This document shows, in pieces, positions 1 through 5,651 of a stretch of DNA of 6,558 nt (positions are counted from its first letter, which is position 1; each line of letters begins with the position of its first letter). The stretch is taken from positions 1-6,558 of the forward strand of contig JADLCG010000304.1 in assembly GCA_020847355.1 (NCBI GenBank). The letters run 5' to 3'. Origin of the DNA: Anaerolineales bacterium. GTDB lineage: Bacteria > Chloroflexota > Anaerolineae > Anaerolineales > Villigracilaceae. The notes below the pieces were generated by a model. That model was not told where the DNA came from. It ran no database searches and worked only from the letters and a program-made list of their open reading frames with translations. A program made the position numbers and the translations under genes.

Positions 1-1883
1 CCGGCGATGGGCAGGCTCGTTTTGAACGCGAGGCGCGCGTAATGGCGGGCTTGCGCCATCAGAACATCATCCAAGTTTATGATTATGACGTAATTGAAGC
101 GCAACCATGTTTGATCATGGAATACATCCCGGGGGCTTCTTTAGGCGCGTATCTCAAAGCTTTGCATCAACGCGGCGAAAAACTTTCCTTTAATCTGATT
201 GCCAAAATTATCAAGCCATTGGCTTCTGCAATTGATTATGCTCACGGTCAAAACATCGTTCATCGGGATATTAAACCCGCCAACGTTTTACTGCGCTCAG
301 CGACAGGACCCATTGACCCCGATAAACCTCTGCCTGACGACGTGGAACCGATCCTTACCGACTTTGGGCTGGTTCGCTTACTAGACGCATCTATCCAAAC
401 CTCAACTGGAGCGATCTCCGGCACGCCGGCTTACATGAGCCCAGAGCAGGCTCGCGGCGATAAAGTCGATTCGCGCACTGATATTTACTCCTTCGGCGTT
501 ATGCTCTACGAAATGTTAGCGGGCGCCGTGCCGTTTGAAGCCGAATCTTCGTTTGGTCTGCTGATGAAGCATCTCAACGATCCGCCGCCGCACATCCTCG
601 GTCTCTCCAGCGATTTGCAAGCGGTTCTAGATCGCGCGCTCGCCAAAGACCCAGCTCGGCGCTATGCCAATGCCACAGCTTTGGCGGATGAATTCATCGC
701 CGTTTTCAACGGTCAAACCGTCTCGGCAGATACAGTTACGCAAATCAAGATCGCTAATTTGGCTTTAGAGAAAAAGAAGCAAACGGTCAATGTGGCATGG
801 TTGAGTTCGCCCTTATTCAAGATCGGCGCGCTCATTATCGTCGGCGCTTTGGCAGTTGTCGGCTTTATCTCTTACGCCAACAAAAGCCAAAAGGATAAGA
901 TCGTCGCTCAAGTTTCCTTTGCCGATTTCAACAGCGTCATGGATAAGCTCACGCTCGCCACCACAGACCTCGGCGCTCCCGAAGCTGAAATGCACTACGA
1001 AGCGTGGTTGCTTAACGAAGGCGGCGAAACCAGGCGCGATATTGGCACAGTTAATATGAGTTCTGGGCATGGTCAATTGAGCTATCTCGACGCAGAAGGT
1101 AGAAATATCCTCGCCTTCTTCGATCAAATTGAAATCACGCTTGAAGAGGATGGTCAAACTGCCGGTCAAACCTCTGGAGAAGTAGTTGCATCCTTCACCC
1201 TCCCCGGTAAAGCCTTAGTTCACATAAAACATTTATTGGTCAACTATTCCGAAGCTCCCAATAAAAGCGCATTAATTCAAGGCTTGTGGTTTAGCGCGGA
1301 TCAAATCGCCACCACCGCCGATGAATTACAAAAAGCGTTTGAAGAAAATAATGAAGCGCTGGTCCGCAGAAAAACCGAAGAAATTATCAATCAACTGGTA
1401 GGGAGCGCCAACGCCGGTTTATACAAAGATTGGGATCAGAACGGCAAGATTGACAACCCGGGCGATGGATACGGCTTACTCTCCAATGGCGAGCCCGGCT
1501 ACAACGACCGCGGATATATTCCGCAAGTGATTTCTCACGCTAATTTTGCAATGTCGGCTTCGGACGCCACTCCGAACATCAAGACCAATGGACAGGCGGC
1601 TGTAATTTCCGCTCAAAATATGCAGGCTTGGTCGCAGGAATTGCTCGATAAAGCGACGCAACTGCAGAAAATGCCTTATGGCAACGGCATGGCTGAGTTG
1701 ATCGCTGAAATTAATATTTTATCTAAGCAAATCGTGCTCGGCGTAGATAAAAACGGAAATCAAATCATTGAGCCGATTGCCGGCGAAGGCGCGGCGGACT
1801 CCGCTTACGAATACGCCTATAATATGGCGCGTATGCAACTCCTGTTAGGCGCAAAGCGCATCCCAGCGACGGCGATCCCGTGA
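1..1883 (+). CDS. Transmembrane Ser/Thr protein kinase (Hanks/PknB type), 5'-truncated by the window edge
   Basis: The reading frame is open from base 3 through ATG 42, and the residues before that ATG (RFEREAR) are still kinase, with the Glu that would be the alpha-C glutamate. ATG 42 is therefore internal; the true start, Gly-rich loop and ATP-anchoring Lys lie upstream of the window. Numbering from Met-42, the catalytic loop HRDIKPAN is at 74-81, DFG at 107-109 and the GTPAYMSPEQ P+1 region at 127-136, followed by the TDIYSFG helix. All expected active-site residues in view are present, so this should be an active RD kinase that phosphorylates Ser/Thr on unknown targets. One membrane helix at about 259-281 separates it from about 330 outside residues. 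Residues 319-388 resemble the C-terminal domain of RskA-type anti-sigma factors (YEAWLL..., IEITLE, then FTLP). Asp/Asn/Gly-rich, calcium-loop-like segments follow at 463-475 and 569-577. The kinase call is firm; the outside domain assignments are tentative. Confidence 0.95.
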   Translation, partial: GDGQARFEREARVMAGLRHQNIIQVYDYDVIEAQPCLIMEYIPGASLGAYLKALHQRGEKLSFNLIAKIIKPLASAIDYAHGQNIVHRDIKPANVLLRSATGPIDPDKPLPDDVEPILTDFGLVRLLDASIQTSTGAISGTPAYMSPEQARGDKVDSRTDIYSFGVMLYEMLAGAVPFEAESSFGLLMKHLNDPPPHILGLSSDLQAVLDRALAKDPARRYANATALADEFIAVFNGQTVSADTVTQIKIANLALEKKKQTVNVAWLSSPLFKIGALIIVGALAVVGFISYANKSQKDKIVAQVSFADFNSVMDKLTLATTDLGAPEAEMHYEAWLLNEGGETRRDIGTVNMSSGHGQLSYLDAEGRNILAFFDQIEITLEEDGQTAGQTSGEVVASFTLPGKALVHIKHLLVNYSEAPNKSALIQGLWFSADQIATTADELQKAFEENNEALVRRKTEEIINQLVGSANAGLYKDWDQNGKIDNPGDGYGLLSNGEPGYNDRGYIPQVISHANFAMSASDATPNIKTNGQAAVISAQNMQAWSQELLDKATQLQKMPYGNGMAELIAEINILSKQIVLGVDKNGNQIIEPIAGEGAADSAYEYAYNMARMQLLLGAKRIPATAIP

Positions 1884-1887
1884 AATT

Positions 1888-1922
1888 AAAAGGCTTCAGT
1901 CTAAAGACTGAAGCCTTTTTTC
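1888..1922. terminator. Bidirectional intrinsic terminator between convergent genes
   Basis: A perfect 12-bp inverted repeat (AGGCTTCAGTCT at 1891-1902, AGACTGAAGCCT at 1905-1916) has only AA between the arms, so the folded loop would be about four bases. A T-run at 1916-1921 follows on the plus strand and an A-run at 1888-1890 precedes it, which gives a weaker T-run on the minus strand. The stem starts 8 bases after the kinase stop codon. It also lies just beyond the stop of the minus-strand gene ending at 1939, so one hairpin can end both transcripts. It is strongest in the plus direction. Confidence 0.92.
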
Positions 1923-1938
1923 TACTAGAGCGTCCGGC

Positions 1939-2247
1939 TTATGGGGCGAATTGAAATTGAGGGATTTGACCGGTATATCCGAGATATACGCCATAAGCGG
2001 CATTGCCGCAACCCAAAAGCAAAGTAAAAGCGCAAAGCGCTAAGCCAATAATCGCTAGCGTTTTTTGAGATTGATCTTTCATTCCTAAAAAGCCCAGCAC
2101 GATACCAACCAGCGCCAGCGGAATGCCGCAAATTGGAAAAAACCAGGCGCACAGATTGATTACGCCCAAAACCAATGAGGCAATCGCCATGATTCGTTCG
2201 TTACCGCCAGAAGCGGGGGCGGGCATTACGGGTTGATTTGTTTCCAT
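1939..2247 (-). CDS. Small DUF4190-like membrane protein, downstream paralogue
   Basis: This 102-residue protein has a short polar, Pro-rich N-terminus (1-16), then NERIMAIASLVLG, a first hydrophobic stretch ending near residue 56, a polar turn (KDQSQK) and a second hydrophobic stretch from about 63 to 90. The layout of two hydrophobic stretches around a short charged turn, with an AIIGLAL-type second helix, is that of the DUF4190 family, which has no defined biochemical role. The start is fixed by AGGAGA seven bases upstream. It lies 18 bases after the stop of a clear paralogue with the same NER...MAI and QKTLAI.GLA signatures, so the two probably arose by tandem duplication and are co-transcribed. 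The C-terminus carries a Gly/Tyr/Gln-rich tail that the paralogue lacks. Function is unknown; membrane location is a safe inference. Confidence 0.85.
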   Translation of the reverse strand: METNQPVMPAPASGGNERIMAIASLVLGVINLCAWFFPICGIPLALVGIVLGFLGMKDQSQKTLAIIGLALCAFTLLLGCGNAAYGVYLGYTGQIPQFQFAP

Positions 2248-2254
2248 TTTAGAT

Positions 2255-2260
2255 TCTCCT
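2255..2260 (-). promoter_or_regulatory. Shine-Dalgarno sequence of the downstream DUF4190-like gene
   Basis: The minus strand reads AGGAGA, seven bases before the ATG at 2247. It lies in the 18-base gap after the upstream paralogue's stop, so the second gene has its own ribosome entry and does not rely on coupling. Confidence 0.85.
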
Positions 2261-2265
2261 GTGGG

Positions 2266-2565
2266 TTATAAAGAATAATTAGTTGCGCTCAAAAACGCAA
2301 AAATACCAAAGAAGGCGCAAACGAGTAACAACTCAAGCCCGGAGATTGCCAGCCCCACGATGGCGAGCGTTTTCTGTTCCGGGTCTTTCAAGGCAAAATA
2401 TCCGAGGATCAGCCCAATCGGCGAGAAAATCGCCATGCAGGGTAAGCCGAAGAGCATAAGGCCAAGGCCGAGAACTCCAAAAACAATCGAGAATATAGCC
2501 AGCATCCGCTCATTGCCGGGAATCTGTGGTTTTGAAACGCCGATAGGTTCATTGGAAGATTCCAT
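2266..2565 (-). CDS. Small DUF4190-like membrane protein, upstream paralogue
   Basis: This 99-residue protein has a polar N-terminus of about 20 residues ending in GNER, a long hydrophobic block (about 21-59, enough for two closely packed passes or a re-entrant pair, with a central GLPCMAIFSPIG segment), the turn KDPEQK, and a final hydrophobic stretch (about 66-93). It shares the NER(M/I)(L/M)AI and QKTLAI(V/I)GLA signatures with the gene behind it. The family resemblance is to DUF4190, whose role is unknown. The start is supported by GGGAG seven bases upstream. It is first in a two-gene minus-strand unit that diverges from uvrC across 215 bases of AT-rich DNA containing a matching promoter. 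Expression in the membrane is likely; a stress- or envelope-related role would be a guess. Confidence 0.85.
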   Translation of the reverse strand: MESSNEPIGVSKPQIPGNERMLAIFSIVFGVLGLGLMLFGLPCMAIFSPIGLILGYFALKDPEQKTLAIVGLAISGLELLLVCAFFGIFAFLSATNYSL

Positions 2566-2572
2566 AATTACG

Positions 2573-2577
2573 CTCCC
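2573..2577 (-). promoter_or_regulatory. Shine-Dalgarno sequence of the upstream DUF4190-like gene
   Basis: The minus strand reads GGGAG, seven bases before the ATG at 2565. This supports that ATG as the start. Confidence 0.75.
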
Positions 2578-2628
2578 GGTGGATGTTAAGCTTATTTTTA
2601 TCGAAATCCATATAATTTACAAATGCGG

Positions 2629-2642
2629 TCTGCTTATGCAGA
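2629..2642. repeat. Short palindrome TCTGC-TTAT-GCAGA in the divergent control region
   Basis: Perfect 5-bp arms flank a 4-base centre. It sits two bases from a second palindrome (2645-2662) and would lie at or just after the predicted start of the minus-strand transcript. It could be an operator half of a paired site or a small 5' RNA hairpin. With arms this short, chance is not excluded. Confidence 0.5.
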
Positions 2643-2644
2643 TA

Positions 2645-2662
2645 ATGCCTATTATAAGGCAT
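2645..2662. repeat. Palindrome ATGCCT-N6-AGGCAT enclosing a -10 box
   Basis: Perfect 6-bp arms flank ATTATA, which on the minus strand is the consensus -10 hexamer TATAAT. A dimeric regulator bound here would block RNA polymerase at the promoter of the two small membrane protein genes, so an operator is the simplest reading. No regulator gene is next to it. Confidence 0.55.
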
Positions 2663-2676
2663 GTTGCAAAAGTCAA
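2651..2676 (-). promoter_or_regulatory. Predicted sigma-70-type promoter of the DUF4190-like pair
   Basis: On the minus strand, TTGACT (2676 to 2671) is followed by a consensus TATAAT (2656 to 2651). The spacer is only 14 bases, shorter than the usual 16-18, so the -10 box is convincing but this -35 may be poor or not used. Transcription would start near 2644, giving a leader of about 80 bases before the ATG at 2565. Confidence 0.5.
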
Positions 2677-2745
2677 TCGAAAGCCCACAAGATTAGACAC
2701 TCCTCCAATAAAAAGAAACCGCCAAGAAATCAGGAAGCGCGTTCT

Positions 2746-2774
2746 TTGCCCAACCCCAAAACAAGCGATACAAT
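2746..2774 (+). promoter_or_regulatory. Predicted promoter giving leaderless uvrC mRNA
   Basis: TTGCCC (2746-2751, four of six bases matching TTGACA), a 17-base spacer and TACAAT (2769-2774, five of six matching TATAAT) lie directly before uvrC. Only six bases separate the -10 box from the ATG at 2781, so the expected transcription start falls on the start codon itself. This agrees with the lack of any Shine-Dalgarno sequence there. Confidence 0.6.
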
Positions 2775-2780
2775 AACGCT

Positions 2781-4652
2781 ATGGAAATTTCAGAAAAACT
2801 TCAAGGCATTCTCGCCACCCTGCCCGCCAAGCCGGGTTGCTATATTATGAAAAACAAAGAGGGGGTGATTATCTATGTCGGCAAGGCGATTAACCTAAAG
2901 AATCGGGTGCGCTCCTATTTTCACGCCGATTCAAGTCACGACGAGAAAACCCGACGGCTGGTGCAAAATATCGCAGACCTTGAATGGATCGTGGTCGGCT
3001 CCGAACTGGAAGCGCTGATTCTGGAAATGAACCTGATCAAGAAACATCGTCCAAAATACAACATCCGCCTCAAAGACGATAAGCGCTATCCATACATCAA
3101 AATTCACTGGAACGAACCGTTTCCGCATGTGACCGTGACGCGCAACATGGAAGAAGACGGCTCGCGTTATTTTGGTCCATATACTTCAGCGTGGGCAGTT
3201 TATCAAACGCTCGATGTGCTTCGCCGCATTTTTCCTTATTTAACTTGCGACCGCGAAATTACCGGCAACGATAAACGCGCCTGCCTATACTACGATATTA
3301 AATTATGTAGCGCCCCGTGTATTGGCGCAATTAGTCAGGCGGGCTATCGCGCTATGATTTCGGATTTGATGTCTTTTCTGAGCGGGCATAGCGAAGAGAT
3401 CGTCCAGCGGCTGAAAACTGAAATGGAAAAAGCCTCCGAAGAAATGCGTTTTGAAAAAGCCGCCGCCCTGCGCGATCAACTCAAAGCCGTGCATTCGATT
3501 ATCGAAAGACAAAAAATTGTCTTTGCCTCTGATTATCTGGATTCGGATGTGCTGGCAATGGCGCGCGAAGACGGCGAAGCCTGCGTGCAAATCTTCTTCA
3601 TTCGCGGCGGCAAATTGATCGGGCGCGAATATTTCATTCTCGAAGGCACAGAAGATACAACCGACACGCAAGTGATCTCGGAATTCATTAAACAGTTTTA
3701 CGCCGAAGCCGCAAACCTCCCGCAACAATTGATGATGCCCGAAGAAATTGAAGAGGCGAAGATCATCGGTCAGTGGTTACGCTCCAAACGCGGCGGCGAA
3801 AAAATCGAGTTGGTCGCGCCAAAAGAAGGGCAACCGCAAGAACTGGTCAAGATGGCGGCGGAAAACGCAACCGAAACTTTGCAAGCCCTGCGCGCCCAAT
3901 GGCAGGCAGACGCTCACAAACAAGAGCAATCGCTTGCCGAATTGCAAACCGCTTTCAAATTAAATGCGCCGCCTAATCGCATTGAATGTTATGACGTGAG
4001 TCATACGCAGGGCGTGGCGACCGTTGGCGCGATGGTAGTTTTTGAAAAAGGCGTGCCGGCTAAAAATTTATATCGCAAATTTAACATTGATAGCACGAGC
4101 ATTGGCGCGCCCGATGATTTTGCTTCGATGGAAGAAATGCTCACGCGCCGCTTCAAAAGATGGAAATCTGCTCAAGAAACAGAGGCGGGCCCGGGGTCCA
4201 AGCCAGATGCGTCTTTTTCCTTTTTGCCCGATCTCATCATCATAGACGGCGGCAAAGGTCAACTTGGGCGCGTGGTCAAAGTCCTTGAAGAATTTGATTT
4301 GTTTGAAAAAATTCCAATCGTAGGCTTGGCGAAGCAGGAGGAAGAAATTTTCTTTCCGCACAATAGCAAGCCCTTGTTATTGCCGCGCCACTCACAGGGA
4401 CTTTATCTCGTGCAGAGGATTCGCGACGAAGCCCACCGTTATGGGATTACGGCGCACCGCTCGCGCCGCTCGAAGTTGGGTTTTGCTTCCCAGCTTGATT
4501 CTATTCCGGGCATTGGTCCCACCCGCCGTAAAGCGCTCTTGAAACATTTCGGTTCTATGGATAAGATTAAGGAAGCGACCAAAGAAGAACTGAAAAACGT
4601 CAAAGGTATTACCGAAACTGCGGCAGAAAGCATTAAGGCACACCTCGAATGA
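2781..4652 (+). CDS. uvrC: Excinuclease ABC subunit C (UvrC)
   Basis: UvrC is the dual-incision nuclease of nucleotide excision repair; with UvrA and UvrB it cuts the damaged strand on both sides of a lesion. The 623-residue length is normal. The N-terminal GIY-YIG nuclease domain (about 15-95) shows PGCYIMK and IIYVGKA with Tyr21, Tyr32, Arg42 and probable metal-binding Glu82. The UvrB-binding UVR segment is near 215-240 (FEKAAALRDQLKAV). The RNase H-like second nuclease follows, with Asp405 (IECYDVSHTQG), Asp489 (IIIDGGKGQLG) and His552 (RDEAHRYG), then a C-terminal helix-hairpin-helix pair (SIPGIGPTRRKALL, and KNVKGITETAA). All catalytic landmarks are intact. ATG 2781 is the first possible start: the frame is open back to a TAA at 2709 but holds no ATG, GTG or TTG. 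The gene overlaps the next one by ATGA. Confidence 0.98.
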   Translation: MEISEKLQGILATLPAKPGCYIMKNKEGVIIYVGKAINLKNRVRSYFHADSSHDEKTRRLVQNIADLEWIVVGSELEALILEMNLIKKHRPKYNIRLKDDKRYPYIKIHWNEPFPHVTVTRNMEEDGSRYFGPYTSAWAVYQTLDVLRRIFPYLTCDREITGNDKRACLYYDIKLCSAPCIGAISQAGYRAMISDLMSFLSGHSEEIVQRLKTEMEKASEEMRFEKAAALRDQLKAVHSIIERQKIVFASDYLDSDVLAMAREDGEACVQIFFIRGGKLIGREYFILEGTEDTTDTQVISEFIKQFYAEAANLPQQLMMPEEIEEAKIIGQWLRSKRGGEKIELVAPKEGQPQELVKMAAENATETLQALRAQWQADAHKQEQSLAELQTAFKLNAPPNRIECYDVSHTQGVATVGAMVVFEKGVPAKNLYRKFNIDSTSIGAPDDFASMEEMLTRRFKRWKSAQETEAGPGSKPDASFSFLPDLIIIDGGKGQLGRVVKVLEEFDLFEKIPIVGLAKQEEEIFFPHNSKPLLLPRHSQGLYLVQRIRDEAHRYGITAHRSRRSKLGFASQLDSIPGIGPTRRKALLKHFGSMDKIKEATKEELKNVKGITETAAESIKAHLE

Positions 4653-5032
4653 AAACTGTTTGGATTGTTGATGATGATGAAGAAATGGGCAGCGCCGTTT
4701 CATTGATGTTGAGTTTGCTGGATTGCGCAACAAAACATTATATGAACGCTAAATTGGGCGCGCAGGCATTGATGGCGGCAAAGACCCCGCCGGATTTGAT
4801 GATCTTAGATATCAACATGCCCGAAGTCACCGGTTTGGATTTGTTAGAATTCATCCGGCGCAACCCAAAATGGCAAGACCTGCCCGTGATCATGCTCTCC
4901 TCCGAAGCGGCGGACGTAACCGTAGATCGAGCCATGCAAATTGGCGCAGACGGCTATGTGATGAAACCGGTCACATTGGAAGAGCTGGAAAAAGTAATGG
5001 CGCAAGCGTTTTATCGGCACATCAAAAGATAA
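4649..5032 (+). CDS. Stand-alone response regulator receiver protein (CheY-like)
   Basis: The 127 residues form just one receiver domain with no DNA-binding or enzymatic output. The acidic cluster Asp8-Asp10 (VDDDEE), phospho-acceptor Asp54 (LDINMP), Ser84 or Ser85 in the switch position (IMLSSE) and Lys106 followed by cis-Pro (MKPVTLEE) are all present, so it should accept phosphate from a histidine kinase or small donor. Its ATG overlaps the uvrC stop codon (ATGA), with only a weak AAGG ten bases upstream, so translation is probably coupled to uvrC. No histidine kinase is in the window; the partner is unknown. Single-domain receivers can act by protein contact, as in phosphorelays or motility control. 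The domain call is firm; the process is not known. Confidence 0.95.
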   Translation: MKTVWIVDDDEEMGSAVSLMLSLLDCATKHYMNAKLGAQALMAAKTPPDLMILDINMPEVTGLDLLEFIRRNPKWQDLPVIMLSSEAADVTVDRAMQIGADGYVMKPVTLEELEKVMAQAFYRHIKR

Positions 5033-5040
5033 GAAAGATA

Positions 5041-5187
5041 ATGGAAATGGCAATAAAAAACTCAAAAAACAAGACGCAGAAAAAAACTTCAATAACTCCG
5101 CAACAAAGGACGGCGCAAATTGTTTTTGCAATCTTCGCCGTGATGTTGATCCTTTCAATGGTGCTTTCGGCGACTGTAGGTTTCTAG
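5041..5187 (+). CDS. 48-residue single-helix membrane protein, unknown function
   Basis: The ORF starts eight bases after the receiver's stop codon. Its N-terminus is strongly basic and polar (Lys6, Lys9, Lys11, Lys14, Lys15, Arg23), followed by one hydrophobic helix at about 25-46 (IVFAIFAVMLILSMVLS). The positive-inside rule predicts the N-terminus in the cytoplasm. A second ATG at 5047 gives a 46-residue form; neither start has a good Shine-Dalgarno sequence, only purine-rich AAGAAAG upstream. The frame is also open far upstream, to an ATG at 4870, but that part overlaps the receiver gene and reads as a shadow. Position in a tight gene string and the textbook membrane-protein layout argue that it is real. 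I do not recognise a named family. Confidence 0.65.
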   Translation: MEMAIKNSKNKTQKKTSITPQQRTAQIVFAIFAVMLILSMVLSATVGF

Positions 5188-5218
5188 CGCCCTCAATCAA
5201 ACAAAGCAGAGAATTGGC

Positions 5219-5572
5219 ATGTCGGAAAGCGCATCTGCAGTCGAAATTGTGATCGAGTTCAATGCCGCATTCAATCGCCACGATGTTGAGGCGATGATGC
5301 GCTTGACCAGCGCGGATACTGTCTTCGAGAATACGAACCCAGCTCCAGACGGGGCGAGATATTCAGGCAAAAGCGCAGTGACTCAATTCTGGCGGGACTT
5401 TTTCCGCGAGGCGCCCAACGCGCACATTGACATTGAGGAAATTTTCGGCAACGAGTCGCGTTGCGTGATGCGCTGGCGCTATACCTGGGGCGCTGGTCAC
5501 ATACGCGGCGTGGATATCTTCACGTTGAAGGACGGCTTAATCGCCGAAAAGTTTTCGTACGTCAAAGGCTGA
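5219..5572 (+). CDS. SnoaL-like / nuclear transport factor 2 (NTF2)-fold protein
   Basis: The 117 residues match the single-domain SnoaL-like family in length and pattern: an N-terminal helix (VEIVIEFNAAFNRHDVEAMM) with the frequent N-R-H-D turn, a middle part with FxNTNPAPDGARYSGKSAV and FWRDFF, and a C-terminal strand pair ending GVDIFTLKDGLIAEKFSYVKG. Members are cone-shaped alpha+beta proteins that bind small hydrophobic ligands; some are isomerases or cyclases, many have no known activity. No specific catalytic residue can be assigned here. It lies 31 bases after the small membrane protein, with a weak AGAGAA five bases before the ATG, and 79 bases before prfA. The fold is fairly sure; the substrate is unknown. 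Confidence 0.88.
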   Translation: MSESASAVEIVIEFNAAFNRHDVEAMMRLTSADTVFENTNPAPDGARYSGKSAVTQFWRDFFREAPNAHIDIEEIFGNESRCVMRWRYTWGAGHIRGVDIFTLKDGLIAEKFSYVKG

Positions 5573-5597
5573 GCGTCTCTGAAACAAGAAAATGCAG

Positions 5598-5603
5598 TAG
5601 AAT
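5598..5603 (+). promoter_or_regulatory. Possible -10 box for prfA
   Basis: TAGAAT matches five of six consensus bases in the 79-base gap before prfA and would start a transcript near 5610 with a leader of about 40 bases. The bases at the expected -35 position (GTCTCT, 17 bases upstream) match poorly, so prfA may instead be read from upstream genes. Confidence 0.3.
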
Positions 5604-5643
5604 ACACCGCGCCCTACCGGGGTTTAGCGCAAACCGTTAAATA

Positions 5644-5648
5644 GAGGA
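5644..5648 (+). promoter_or_regulatory. Shine-Dalgarno sequence of prfA
   Basis: GAGGA lies three bases before the ATG at 5652. The spacing is tight but the match is good, and it fixes this ATG as the start, consistent with the usual N-terminus of release factor 1. Confidence 0.65.
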
Positions 5649-5651
5649 ATC

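Noticed and set aside
42..44. ATG at 42 as the start of the kinase gene
   Set aside because: The frame is open upstream and the residues before it (RFEREAR) belong to the kinase alpha-C region, so the gene begins outside the window.
2611..2616. Plus-strand TATAAT as a uvrC promoter
   Set aside because: It has no acceptable -35 box at 16-18 bases and lies about 165 bases before the start; the pair at 2746-2774 fits better.
2360..2850. Plus-strand open frames of 138 and 75 residues over the DUF4190-like gene and the control region
   Set aside because: They read antisense to a convincing membrane protein gene or run across promoter DNA, and show no domain or ribosome site.
3303..4733. Long minus-strand open frames opposite uvrC
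   Set aside because: They are Phe/His/Arg-rich mirror images of the uvrC coding frame, with no recognisable domains.
4870..5040. A 105-residue protein starting at 4870 that includes the small membrane protein
   Set aside because: Its first 57 residues lie in another frame of the receiver gene and are Arg/Ala-rich shadow sequence; only the part from 5041 has protein-like character.
5621..5635. Hairpin GGTTT-AGCGC-AAACC upstream of prfA
   Set aside because: The stem is only 5 bp, has no T-run and does not enclose the ribosome site, so neither a terminator nor a riboswitch can be supported.
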